Origin: Serilophus lunatus
Lineage: Eukaryota; Chordata; Aves; Passeriformes; Eurylaimidae
DNA: 64,000 bases
Direction of reading: 5' to 3'
Assembly: GCA_013399895.1 (NCBI GenBank)
Contig: VXBA01002640.1
Span: 299,111-363,110 of the forward strand
The notes beneath the pieces were generated by a model that was not told the DNA's origin, did no database searches, and worked only from the letters and a program-made list of their open reading frames with translations. Position numbers and translations under genes: made by a program. Below are positions 51,901 to 62,991 of the stretch, one piece after another. Every line of letters begins with the position of its first letter. Position 1 is the stretch's first letter.

Positions 51901-54900
51901 GATTCTGGAAAAACCAGGCACTCTAATTCCAGTTAAAACAGCAAGGATCCTCTCTGTGGAACAACACCAAACACAAACTGCTTCATGCTCAGTCAAGGTT
52001 TCCACCTAAGCACTAATTGGGCAGCCAGCCTCCATCTCAGTAATTACCTGTGTATCTGAGCCACCCAAAGATAAGTTGGTTGCTAATAACACAGGAAACA
52101 TTCAGCTTTGAGAAGACAAACATGCGGTAAATCAGATACTAAGAAAATTATTCCTACATGTCTATACCAGATGCTAACTAAGCTTTCCAGTTTTAAGGCA
52201 AACCCTTCAAGGGCAGGAAGATAGAACCTGTGGAAAAGGGTTGGTATTTTAGAGTTTCCTATGTAGCCATTGAAGTAACATGAATTACAGGAAGAAAAAT
52301 CCCACTTTCCTCCCCACTGCTGTGTGGCAGCTGCAGTTCTGAATAAAGAAATCCTCAGTTTTGGAGGAATTCCTAAGCCGATTAAGCCTCCTGATTTACA
52401 TATTTAACAAAGTGCAGGAGCCCCAAGAGAATGAAATCCAGCCTCTAATTCAAGTTCCTCATAACACTGAGGTGAACTGACTGGGGGGAAACCTGCTCTT
52501 AAGCAAGTAGATCTTTCAATTCACATCCCCAACAGTGATATGAAGCTGCTCTCCACAGGCAGCAGGACAAGGATCTGCTGTACAGCAGGAGATGCCACGG
52601 GGCTGCCACAAGAAACACATTCCAGCTCAGCCTGAGGATTGGAATTGGGTGTCAAAACGAGAACTGAAGACTGGGGTGATGTAATTGCACTGGGCTTATA
52701 TCTTCTTCCAATTTGTTAATAATGCAATAAATGAAACAAGGCCTCCCCTAAAGCATATGTTGCAACATGATTACCATTTCTGAATGAATCTGGTCTTATT
52801 TGAAACAACTATTCAACAAATTAACAAAAAGTGAAAAGCTTGTGAAGACCCCAAGACTCACAGCAAGAGAACTGGAGGTAAAAACCCAAAAAGCCCCAAG
52901 CAGGAAGCTGGGTATTACTTTACTCTCATCTCCAGAAAGGAATTAAGACATGAATTATTGCCTTTCTCTTGGACAAAAGAAAATAGCTACTCCTCAGCTA
53001 AATTCCCAAACCAACACAAATCCACTGACTTGGATGAGAGCATTGGGGAGCCAGGCAGGGACCAGCCTGGAGGTGACTCCGACTGGGAAGAGGGAAGGAG
53101 GGAGGGAAGACTTTTCAGACATTCTCATTCCCCAAATCAGCTCACAGGAACCCGAGTAAACTCATTAAATACAAATCATGCTATTACACAATAAGTAACC
53201 ACTGCATTTTAAGCAGAAACAATCCCAGGGAAGGTTGTCAGAGGTGTAAGGAAACCACTTCAGAAAGGTAAAATCTGCCCCACAGACACCACCTCACCCT
53301 CCCACCCCCTGCCCCTCCTGGGGACAGCTCCTGTCCCCTCACAGTTCCCTGACCAGCAGCACCAGCTCCACAGGCTCAGTCACAAGGGGTTGATTTAACC
53401 CAAGCCTCTTTATCCTTAAGGAAATTATTCAACTATCTCGTTTTTCCCTTTCAGTTTTCACTACCTTTCTCTCTACCACCTTCAAAGACAAATATGTTTT
53501 GCACAACTTTAGGATGTACAGGCTCAAATTTTACAGGATTTTGGAAGTCTGAGTACCAGAACTGAAAGCAGGTTCTGTCAGAGTGTCATCTGTGCCAATG
53601 AACTCAGTTTATTTCAATAGCACAAATTATTACAGTAACACATATCTGCTGATCCTCCCCAAAATATAGATGTCATCATCGAAAACAAAATGTTTGACCC
53701 TGAGCACGAGCCAATTCCTAAGGAAACCTGTCACAACTCTTTGTATGATTTCTCTCACCCTAAAAACTGCTCAGCACTGACTTTGAAGCAGGTTTCTGTT
53801 CCCAAGACTCTTACAAATCACTTAGAATTTCTTTCACAGAAGGGTTTGCTGTGGGATGGTTTCCTGTGTTCCCTCAGAGCAGCTCCTGGAGACCAAGTCC
53901 TGCTGAAACCCCTCCTTTTTGTTCTGCTCCTTTCTTCCAATTTCACTTCATCCTCCAGCACTGAATGACTCCACGAGAGATCCCTTGTGTCAGGTATTTT
54001 ACTTTGCTCATCTCCTTCAAAGAGGGAGATTTGTGCTCATATCTCCAAAACATACACTGTCCATTTAGCAGCAGAACTTCAGTTCCTGATGGCCAAATAC
54101 CTGGTGCTGCCAGAGCACAGCTTTGATATTCTCCACAGTAAAGTTTTCCCAGCACATCCAACCTTTAAACTTCCACGTTACTGGAACACTTAAGAGATCT
54201 CTGGATACCTGAGCACATGTGCTGAATTCAAAATTTCCTTCTCCATGTATTCATTGCTTAGAGAGAGGAGCAAGCAAACAGAGGGAGCTCTTGCCCACTG
54301 AGAAGCAAGGTCATTCTCTGCCTCTGGGCTTCTGGAAGTGATTTGAGGGATCTAAAAAAAACCCCAAATATCCTCCACAATGCAATTGTCTCTCCCAGAC
54401 AGCAATTTAGTTCAGCACCTGCTTAAATAAAGCCATATTACAACTCAGGATAAGCTTTCCCAGCAGTTTCCCTCCAGGTCTGATGCACTGGAAGTTGTTT
54501 TTCCACCCTCGTTTTGCAATTCATTTGTTGAAGAATTTTACCTCGGTTCCTTTATTCTCAGGTTTTATTAAGCAGACAATGCAAACTCCCCTTGAGAAAC
54601 GTACTGGGAGGGCTCATCATTGAATCATGGAATCACTCAACGGTTTGGGTTGGAAGGGACCTTAAAGATCAGACAATTCCAACCCCTTCCCGGGCTGCTC
54701 CAACCTGGCCTTGGACACCTCCAGGGAGGGAGCAGCCACAGCGTTTCTGGGCACCCGGTGCCAGGGCCTCCCCACCGTCAGGGGGAGAATTTCTTTATCT
54801 ATCTAACCTAAATTTCCCTTCTATCAGTTTGAACCCATTACTCCTCATCCCATCATCCTGATGAAATCCCCCTCCGGCTTTCCCGCAGATCCCTTCAGCC

Positions 54901-55375
54901 ACTGGAAGGTGCCCCGAGGTCTCCACACAACCTCCTCTCCCCCAGCCCAGCAGCCCCAACTCTCCAGCCTTTCTTCTACCCGAACACCTCCCTGCGCTCA
55001 GCACGCACTGAACCCCTACGAGCTTCCCGGTCCCTTCTAACCCCAAGCATCCCGTGACCCTACGAAACGCAGGGAGCACAGCGGGTCCCTTGGAGCCCCT
55101 CCGAGCCCTTCACCCTCCGCTTCTCACGGCCCCGCCGCCTCTTTCCCTCCCNNNNNNNNNNNNNNNNNNNNNNNNNNNNNNNNNNNNNNNNNNNNNNNNN
55201 NCCCCGCCACGCCGGGGCCCCCGCGGGCGCCTTCCCGCCGCCTCAGCGCGGCCGCCCGGCTCACTCACGGCGTGCTGCGGTCGCTGTACTCGTTGGCGAC
55301 GGTCTCGATGCCGCCGGCGCGGGCCACGGCCACGTAGCAGCTCTGGAAGCCCAGGTCGATGCCCACCACGGACAT
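39981..55375 (-). CDS. HSPA4: HSP110-family chaperone HSPA4 (APG-2)
   Basis: Cytosolic HSP110 protein: nucleotide exchange factor for HSP70 and holdase in protein disaggregation. Nineteen coding exons: 55375-55269, 51734-51677, 50048-49908, 49715-49593, 49173-49074, 48687-48554, 47320-47076, 46718-46642, 46378-46227, 45280-45174, 44850-44717, 44280-44102, 43720-43634, 43147-42995, 42517-42392, 41474-41367, 41040-40921, 40559-40398, 40178-39981. All phases join, giving 836 residues (840 recalled for human). Start MSVVGIDLGFQSCYVAVARA, the ATP-binding phosphate loop. Nucleotide-binding domain to about residue 380, including VFVDMGHSAYQVSV and VGGTTRIPAVKEKI. Then the beta substrate domain, an acidic glutamine-rich loop (METDQQKEEE, KMQVDEEQQKTEEQQQ), the helical domain, and the family end KKLPEMDID instead of EEVD. 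HSPA4L and HSPH1 are paralogues; the N- and C-terminal ends favour HSPA4. Confidence 0.97.
47452..47452. other. Single ambiguous base
   Basis: One N in HSPA4 intron 6, outside exons and splice sites. Confidence 0.95.
51735..54621 (-). other. HSPA4: HSPA4 first intron, repeat-poor part
   Basis: Nearly 3 kb of intron without a recognisable exon or clear repeat. The rest of the intron to 55268 has a CR1 copy, an N gap and part of the CpG island. Confidence 0.6.
54622..55010 (-). mobile_element. CR1 LINE fragment
   Basis: Plus strand reads the reverse complement of CR1: 'tttgggttggaagggacctt', 'gctccaacctggccttgg', 'aatttctttatctatctaacc', then 'cagcagccccaactctccag'. It has the same orientation as HSPA4 and lies in intron 1, close to the CpG island. 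Confidence 0.88.
55152..55201. other. Assembly gap (50 N)
   Basis: Run of 50 N in HSPA4 intron 1, 68 bp past the exon 1 donor. The coding sequence is not affected. Confidence 0.97.
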
Positions 55376-55411
55376 GGCGGCGGCGCTGAGGGGGGAGCGC
55401 GGCCACCGCAA

Positions 55412-55419
55412 TTCTCGAA
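55412..55419 (-). promoter_or_regulatory. HSPA4: Heat-shock-element-like motif upstream of HSPA4
   Basis: TTCTCGAA, two inverted NGAAN units in the correct TTCnnGAA spacing, 37 bp before the start codon. On the minus strand a GAT sits where a third GAA unit would lie, so this is a partial three-unit HSF1 site. It may lie in the 5' UTR. Confidence 0.4.
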
Positions 55420-55465
55420 AGATCCCGTCGGGCCGCGGCCGCGCCGGCGCTGAGGGCGGCGCAGA

Positions 55466-55475
55466 TCTCGCGAGA
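55466..55475. promoter_or_regulatory. HSPA4: TCTCGCGAGA promoter element
   Basis: Perfect 10-bp palindrome TCTCGCGAGA about 90 bp upstream of the HSPA4 start codon. This is the known CGCG element of vertebrate CpG-island promoters, reported as a BANP and ZBTB33 target and methylation-sensitive. Confidence 0.65.
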
Positions 55476-55874
55476 CCGCGGGAAGCGCGCGGCGGGGGCT
55501 GAGGGGGCGGGGGTTGGTGTGAGGGGGAGGTGCTGCGCTGCTGGGGCGGAAAAGTTGTTTTTGTTGAAAAATGGCCCAGGAATGGGAGGAAAAGGCGGTA
55601 GGGGCGCGGATTGACGGCACTGAGTTGTGTTTCCTCTGGGTTCGAGGTTGTTCGTGTCACGGAAAAGCCGTTTAGTGAAACTCCACCCCCCCCATGATGT
55701 CACGGACTGGGAGGGGACAGATGGGGATGGATGGAAAGAGGTCGCCGTGAGATTCGATAATAATAAAATTACAGCTTCTAGAAACACAAGGTTTTGTAGG
55801 AAAGTACTTAAAACACCTCCTGAGTAATTGCTGCAGTATTTGCCTAAAAACTTGGTTTTTGCAAAACGAAGCAA

Positions 55875-55968
55875 CTTGGTCTGGTGGAAGGTGTCCCTGC
55901 CCAGGGCAGAGGTTGAACAGGATGGTCTTTAAGGTCCCTTGCAGCCCAAACCATTCCATGATTCTGTG
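55875..55968 (+). mobile_element. CR1 LINE 3' end fragment
   Basis: Plus strand reads 'ctggtggaaggtgtccctgc', 'ggttgaacaggatggtcttt' and 'aaggtcccttgcagcccaaa' followed by 'ccattccatgattctgtg', a CR1 end about 0.5 kb upstream of the HSPA4 start. Confidence 0.85.
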
Positions 55969-58900
55969 TTCCGATGTTTGCTGAATTACAGAAGAAAATC
56001 CAAGGCTGAGTTCGTGGTTTTATAGTCGGGAGAATGTGGTTAAAAGACGTTATGGTTCCAAATAAGTGGTTCCAACTATGGTTCCAATAAAATTTAGTGC
56101 ACGATTGGTTTATAACCAGTAGGATTTACAGTAGAGTCGACCCGTAATCAACAGATAAAATTTTAATATAATTGTATTTCACTGGGCCACTGTCGCTATC
56201 ATTTGGATGTATTTAGCTACATCGTGTCTGGCCACCAACTGCTTTGTGGGTGTGCTGGAGAAAAGTCCTTTCAGGCATCAGGGATTCCTAGAAAGCGAAA
56301 TAAAATTTTTAACAACATTCCTAAAAGTTCCAGCAGGTTCCATGGTCCCAGTGCTGCAGGGAGTGGGGTGAGGGGGAAATCCAGCAGCGTGGAAGTCAGG
56401 GAGGGTCCCACCAAGAGGAACACTTTGGGATGAAAGCACAAGGGATTGGCAGATTCCTCCTAACACAAACCTCATCCTGATATCCATGGATTTGGTGAGA
56501 CTGAATGTTTGGGACTGCTTTCAATTCTGAGATAAAACACGCCAAAAATACCTCAGTGTAATGTGTTATAAACAGTACGTTACCAAGTTCCCGGCACTGT
56601 ATTTGCATCACTGCTCCTGGTTTTAGTGACACACAAAACACGTGGCGGAGAAATTCAATATTCCAGGCAGGAAGGACTCTTGCCCCAGAGCCACTCTGGC
56701 AGCTGCTGGTGGGCTGGGAATTGCATCACGGTGCTAATGACAGAATCTTAATGAAGTGTTTGGCCTCATCTGTCCTTGAGCGCAGGGCGAGGTGCCAAGG
56801 AATGGAACCGGCGGCTGTTCCGCGTGGGAGTATTGTACAACCCACAGCACCAGGGACCCAGTTTCCCCTTCTATTTTTCACTTTCCTTTCGAGAAGGAGA
56901 GACGAGGGGCAGAGCCTGGCGTCACAGAGGATCCGTGGCAGGGTGCCCTGACGTGACCGCTGACCCTGGGCTAGGACACGGCCCTGGGACTTTGCCAGGG
57001 ATGCTGCCTGTTGGGATGGGAGGGAGGTGGGGGAGAAGGGCCCTTCCAGACCAAACTGGTCACTACATACATACAACCTCCAGCCAGGCAAAAAATGAAT
57101 AGATCAACCTAAACCCCGAGGTGTTGTGATGTAGTTATTTAAGTGGAACTGATTCCACAATTCTCCCCACTCTTCTCTGTTTTCTGAATGTTTTTTCTTG
57201 TAAGAAGTGAGACTTCTAATGTACAAAACACGAACAGACTGTTGTGTAACTATTTCTAAGAAATAGCTAGGGTTTGATGACAGCTGAAAGACACATAGCT
57301 TATCCTGAACTCCTGTAGTGTATATTCTTTAATAAGGCTTTATATTTTCTTCCCTGGTGAGAGATGATTTGCAGAGAGAGTGACTGTGAATGGAACAGCC
57401 AAGTACCCACTGGGGTAACTCAGCTTAGAGAATGTATCTAAAATGGGATGATAATGTGGGCCAAAACCCATGGCTATTTTTTAAAGAAGGAGTAAGTTGC
57501 TGATGATATACATGATTCCCTCTCACTGCTCAGAGCTGCAAAGGGATGTACTGTGGCCTGGCAGGTGTTACAGATGTGTGATCCTCAAAAATTGGAGGAA
57601 TAAAAAATGGGGAAAAGACTGATGTTAATTTGTGTGCTGTGAGTGATTCTGTCTGTTCTTCAGAGTATCCAGATCGTGCTTCATTCAGTGCTTTATTCCA
57701 CCTGTGCCTTGGTCAGTCCTTATCTCAGCCTGCAGTCCTAAGACTTTCCCAAAACTCACTCCTCTGTGGAGCTTCAGAGATAAATCCTTGCCTGGCACAT
57801 TTCACATCTTCCTTTATGATCTGTAAGCAAGACAGATGCATGATTTCAGTGCCTGCATACTGCAAATCCACCACCATGGTGTATCCCAGTGTTCTCCCAG
57901 AACCTCCAGCCTCAAATTACAGTTCATTGCAATTCCAATTCAGCCCTTGCAATTCATTAACCTCGGCCAAACACGACCACAAATATGGACTTAAAATAAT
58001 CCCTGGCTGGTATCTGTTACAGCCTATTCTTTGGGCTGCTGGAAATAGCCCTTGCACGTCACCCAGTGTGTGGTTCATAGGGCTATTCTGGGATATTCAA
58101 ATAGAAATGGGCTTTGTGATCCCCTCAGCTGAGGGATCTGGGATATCAGGTTGCCCAGAGCCCTGGTATGACTCATACCACATATAACCCAGTTCTCTGA
58201 AATCCTGCCTCTCTGTTCTTCCAAAGGTTACCCGGGAGCCCTTGCCACCAGTTCTGTTATCTCAAGAATTTGCAGAGAAATAAATGCTGAAAAGATAAAT
58301 TTCCATTTTATTCAGTTTTCCATAGTTTTCGATTAAACTCGAAAGATAATTAAATTTGCCATGTTTACAAATTAAGCCATCGGAGCTGGATGTCTGCCCA
58401 CCAAACAAACCCTAAAGCAACCAAGCAACTGAATACTCCCAAAGAAATCTAACAAAAGCAAACAGAAAAAAGGGAGGGAAATGGCTACAAAAACAACACT
58501 GGAAAGTGATGGGCATTATAGCAACAAAGGCTTAAGCCTGAGGAATATTTAAATTATTTGAAACAATGATTTGCTCCTGGGTGCTGCGTATTGCACATAC
58601 ATCATCATTGAATAATTAAGGCTAGTTCATAATTTTCCATGTATTTCCTAACACAGGAAATTAGTGCCCTGGGGCAGCCTGTGTGAATGGGTTTTAAGCA
58701 TGTAAGATACTTCTCAGCCTGTTGGACCATGGAATGTGGCAACAAAATGCAAGAGGCTTCATTTGGATGGAGTGTAACTGTATTGACCTCACTACGGAAC
58801 TCTGGGGCACTAATGGAGCTGTGAGTCCAGCAGGCAGAATTTGTAACTTATTAATAAAGTAAGGGTGAGGTCATCCAATTTCAAAATATGAAACAGTGAG

Positions 58901-61499
58901 CATGTAAAAAAAATTATAAAATTATAAAAGTTCCGTGTGAGTGTACATCCCTTCACGGAATGCAAGACTTTAGGAGAAAAATTTTTATATTTTTTGATGT
59001 GACAAAAAATGATCAGTGAAAGACTGCACAGTCTGGTGACTGGAGTAGTAAGACTGGAATTAAGTTCAATGGTACAAAGATTAAGGTTGAGGATACAATG
59101 AACTAAGGGCAAAAAAGCTGGAAGCACTTCACTGGGAAATAATGGCAGAAGAGAGTGACCTGCATCTGACCTGGCTGGTCAGGGGATGGAACAGCTGACA
59201 ACAAATGGATAAATCAACTGATCACCCATAAATTAAACCAGAAATCAGGGAGACCCTGGAGCAATTGGAGCAATCAAGCTCTGAAACGTCTGCCAAACAG
59301 AGCTGGGGGGGAAAAAACAGTGTTAAATATGGATCAGCCTAAGTTCAGAGATGGATTCTGTGAAATGGTTTCCACATAACTGGAAGCAGCAGTGGTACCT
59401 GCTGGGTCACTTTGAGCTCTTCATCCCAAAGCATATGGATCCTAGAGAGGGAGGATGGAGGCCGCAGTTTCTCCTCGGTGTGCCCTTTCCATGGCGCTGG
59501 TGCTTGTGCTGCTCATGGATCGGGAGCTGGAGCCACGGGCCAATCTTGGATGGGGAAAGGGCTTGGATGGGAGCTCGGCCCCAATTTTCTACATCCAGAC
59601 TATCCACGAGCCTCCTAAAAGTTCCAGAATTTCGTGTGCTGTGCACACGTGTGGAGTGGGTGACAGTTTTCCGATCTCATCCTGTTTGGGTTGGGAGCGC
59701 TGCCCCATCCCACACCCTCCACCTGCTGCTGAGGCTCCTTTGGATGCCACAGGCTGCTGGCAACCTGCCCAGGAAAGGAAAACATTGGAATTTGTTCTGG
59801 ATCCACATTGTCCATTCCAGTGGCACAGTTAATGATGCGAGCTTCCACAAACCGCACACACAGGTGACATCCCTGCGACTGCGACGTGCTTTACGCTCCG
59901 CCGGGAGACATTTGGGATCTGTTGACACACGGATGTGCTCAGCGTATGTGAGCTGAGGATCCAAAAATAGGGCAGAGCTTTCTAGGCTGGAGCAGGGAAC
60001 AGTCCCCAGCAGGCACTGGCTGAGGGCAGAGTCAAAATAACAGTCCCATAGCAACACTCCCCCAGCTTGGACAGCTGTGTTTGTCCCAACCTCACAAATC
60101 ATCAATAAACTTCATTTAAATGCATTCTAATAACAAAGCCTGGTTTTTACTTTTTATTTCAATGGAATCTGTGGTTAAGTATCCATATAGATTACAGATT
60201 TTTGGCGTGCATTACCCATTTCAATGTCCTTTTAAAACAGCTGAGCTAATGAAGACTAATCTGGTCTGAGGCTCCAGAATGTTCCTTCATGTGGACACCA
60301 AGTAATGGCTCAAACCAGTTCTATCTTTTTTTCTTTCATCTTTCTGCACTATCCTCTAACTGTCTGTTTATAGGGTAGATACCAACAGAGTCTGGAATTA
60401 TGCAAGCTTGGAATTCTAATACATACAGCTGGGTCTGCTCTTAGTTACTGATATAAACCTTGAGTGCCTGCATTAATTTTACTAGAACAGATCTACACCC
60501 ATACTGGTATTAGCTTTAGATATATTATAAATACTTCTAGTTTGCCAGATCTTCCCTTACCTGTTAAGTAGTCGAAACAAATCCTTTTTGTGACTCTGCT
60601 GGAAGAGGAGACCCTTTTCCCCATGCAAGTATCATGTCAGTAATGAACACATGAAGAGTGTGTTCAGTAATTTATACTGCCAGGAAAAGGTACAGAAGAG
60701 GGAATCCATCTTGCTTGGGAAGCTAAGAGACAGAGAAACATAAAGATTTTGAGTTTGTGTTGCTTTTTCTTATGCCAAACAAAGGATTCCCATATTTCTG
60801 CTTCTCATAATCTGAAATATCCCAACAGATGGGATCTTATGTGGGGTTCCCTCCCCTGATGTGCTCAAACAGGCTTGGTGGGGCTGATCCCTGAAATCAC
60901 CAAAACATGGCAAAGCATCACAGAAATGGTGTCCAGGCCACGCTCACCCATTTATTGCCTCTCACTTGTGCCTGTGACAGGATAGCTCTGAAATAATACT
61001 GAAAATAGTGGGATATAAAGGACTCCCAGGGTATTAATATGAGGAGTAATCACAATTCAGCATTAAAAAATGCTTTCTTGATGGCTCTTGTCACAAAATG
61101 TAAGATTTCGTTTTAAAACGGATCCCATGTGAGAACAATGAGTTTTGATAAAACCAATACATGCAGCCACATTCCTTTGTGGCTTTTCCTTGGCTGCTCA
61201 GCTTGTTCCAGCTGGCACAGATTTCCAAGGAGCTGCCTGCCAGGTGTCAGAAAGCTCCTACCACTGCTCCTCTTCTTTTCTGTGCCAAAATCTTTCCTTC
61301 CCTGCCAGAGACATGAGGGGATGACATGGGAGCCAGAAATACTCTTGCTGAAGCATCTGGGGGCTGCAGCCTGGACTGATGGATGGAAGAAATATTTCCC
61401 TTACAATTCCCAGATCCATCTGAACTTTATTTCCATATAATCCAGAACAGAGCACATCAAGTTGACACGAATTTGGCATGGTGGGATTTTTGGGGTGTC
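55969..61499. other. HSPA4-ZCCHC10 intergenic sequence
   Basis: AT-rich sequence without recognisable exons, RNA genes or strong repeats. Open frames of 185 codons (57630-58187) and 201 codons (59351-59956) on the plus strand show no domain, and the second overlaps open frames in both other plus frames and on the minus strand. Confidence 0.4.
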
Positions 61500-61568
61500 C
61501 TGTGCAGGGCCAGGAGTGATCCTTGGGAGCCCCTTCCAGCTCAGGATATTCCATTATCCTGTGATTTA
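61500..61568 (+). mobile_element. CR1-like 3' end fragment
   Basis: Plus strand reads 'gtgatccttgggagcccctt', 'ccagctcaggatattccatt' and 'atcctgtgattt', a diverged CR1-type end. Confidence 0.5.
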
Positions 61569-61911
61569 TTGTATCTTTAAACCCTGAGATTTTTTCTCAG
61601 ATCATCGAGCCAGTGCTTTGCCCCAGTACCAGAACTGGTCTTCTCTGTTAAACTGAGATTTCATTTTCTTGGCTGTGGGGTATAAAAATCTGAACTGCTA
61701 AAAATTAGTAAATGTTTCCAACCCTTCATAAGGGGTGGTGTGAGATATGATGGCTTTATTAATAAAGTTTGGCTTTCACTAATAAGTGGAATTTATTTTA
61801 TAATGCTCAAATGTTTTAGTAGTGTGGTTTAGAATAAGTTTTTGTTTTAATTATGGTGAAGTTTAACAAGCTTCTGCTAAATATATAATCTTACTTGTTC
61901 TAAGGATTCAT

Positions 61912-62416
61912 TGTTAAAGCGTTTAGGGGAGTTAACGTTAACTCCCTAAGAGACACAGGTACCCCCTGCAGAAAAAAATCTCACGAATTTCCTTGGTAAG
62001 TCATAAATTGGTCCCACCAAGAAGATAAGGCCATCATTGGGACTAAGTGGACTGCGATCCAGCCAGTTTTTTCAAGAGGGTTAAAAAATTTGTGAAGAGA
62101 ATGGTAGCCTGACTTCATCTTAAGGCCACCAAAAAAGCAATAAACGACCTCCCTCCTCAAATTCCAGAGGGGAAGAGAAAGGCGATGTACCCATGTAAAT
62201 TATTTCCCTCCTACCTCGGGATAATTGTAACAATCCCTCTCACTTTTGTGACAATTTTGTTATAAAAACTTGTCCTATCCAAACACACTTTGAGCCTCTG
62301 ATATTGGCTACCACGCTCCCAGCGCTGTAAACCTTGCTCTGCTGTCTCCATTAATACTGTTTAATAAAATAGTTATTAATTTCGTTATACTGAGTGGGAC
62401 TCTGTCGTTTTTCACA
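61912..62416 (+). mobile_element. Endogenous-retrovirus-type solo LTR (candidate)
   Basis: LTR-like order on the plus strand: a TG start at 61912 (or 62091), a TATAAAA box at 62261-62267, an AATAAA at 62363-62368 about 100 bp later, then a T-rich stretch ending in CA at 62416. No primer-binding site, gag/pol frame or second LTR follows, which fits a solo LTR. Exact ends are uncertain: no matching target-site duplication was found with either start. A perfect 20-bp palindrome lies at 61927-61946. I cannot name the family. Confidence 0.48.
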
Positions 62417-62483
62417 AGAGTGAGGGTGGGGTGAACGGAGGAGACAGCGGGGGCTTGTGAGACAGGAGAAGTGGCAGGGATTG

Positions 62484-62628
62484 CGACAGGGACAGGGACA
62501 GGGATAGGGATAGGGACAGGGATAAGGGACAGGGATAGGGATGAGGGACAGGGATAGGGATAGGGATGAGGGACAGGGATAAGGGACAGGGATAAGGGAC
62601 AGGGACAGGGCTAAGGGACAGGGCTGAT
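62484..62628 (+). repeat. G-rich hexamer array (GGGACA/GGGATA)
   Basis: About 24 units of GGGACA, GGGATA, and longer variants such as GGGATAA and GGGATGA, ending about 110 bp before the ZCCHC10 start codon. Runs of three G every 6-7 bases make it a candidate G-quadruplex former on the gene's sense strand. It resembles degenerate telomere-type sequence but is not TTAGGG. Confidence 0.85.
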
Positions 62629-62629
62629 G

Positions 62630-62960
62630 GATTAGGGCCAGGGCCGCGGTGCAGGGCAGGAGCCGGGCCCAGGCCGGCGGGCGGCGCTGGCGAGCGGGGC
62701 CTCGGGGCCGGCGGCGCTCCGGCCCTGCCCTCGCGCTCTATGGCGGCCGCTCCCGGCGCGAAGATGGCGACGCCCATGCACCGGCTGATCGCCCGCAGGC
62801 AGGCGTGAGTGGGGCCGGGGCTGCGGGGGCACCCCGGGCCGGGAAAGGACGGGGGCACTGGAGGGTCCCCGGGCACGGCCGCGCGTTGGGACTCGAGCGG
62901 GGCTGCGGGTCCTTTGCGGGCTCGGGGCGTTCCGCGGGTCCGTGAGCGGGGGGTGGGGAG
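62630..62960 (+). promoter_or_regulatory. ZCCHC10: CpG island, ZCCHC10 promoter and exon 1
   Basis: GC- and CpG-dense block around the first coding exon of ZCCHC10, flanked by the G-rich hexamer array on the left and a minisatellite on the right. Confidence 0.65.
62740..62804 (+). CDS. ZCCHC10: ZCCHC10 first coding exon (partial gene)
   Basis: Reads MAAAPGAKMATPMHRLIARRQ plus two bases of the next codon, then the donor GTGAGT at 62805. The segment from the second methionine, MATPMHRLIARRQ, matches the N-terminus I recall for ZCCHC10, a small nuclear protein with one CCHC zinc knuckle and a serine-rich tail, of poorly known function. The zinc knuckle and the rest should lie in exons to the right of the window. 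Two in-frame start codons are present, at 62740 and 62764; the human protein starts, as far as I recall, at the second. Its position next to HSPA4, head to head, agrees with the human order. Only 21 codons are visible, so the identification rests on a short match plus synteny. Confidence 0.72.
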
Positions 62961-62991
62961 GGAGAGGAAGTTGTTGGGATTTGGCGCTGGG

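Larger units (their letters stand above)
55060..55530 (-). promoter_or_regulatory. HSPA4: CpG island, HSPA4 promoter and exon 1
   Basis: GC- and CpG-rich block spanning the upstream region, exon 1 and the start of intron 1. It contains the TCTCGCGAGA element and the heat-shock-like motif listed separately. No TATA box was seen. Confidence 0.75.

Noticed and set aside
59351..60105. Open frames of 125-201 codons on both strands
   Set aside because: No domain or family resemblance and no promoter or splice support; overlapping frames on both strands suggest chance.
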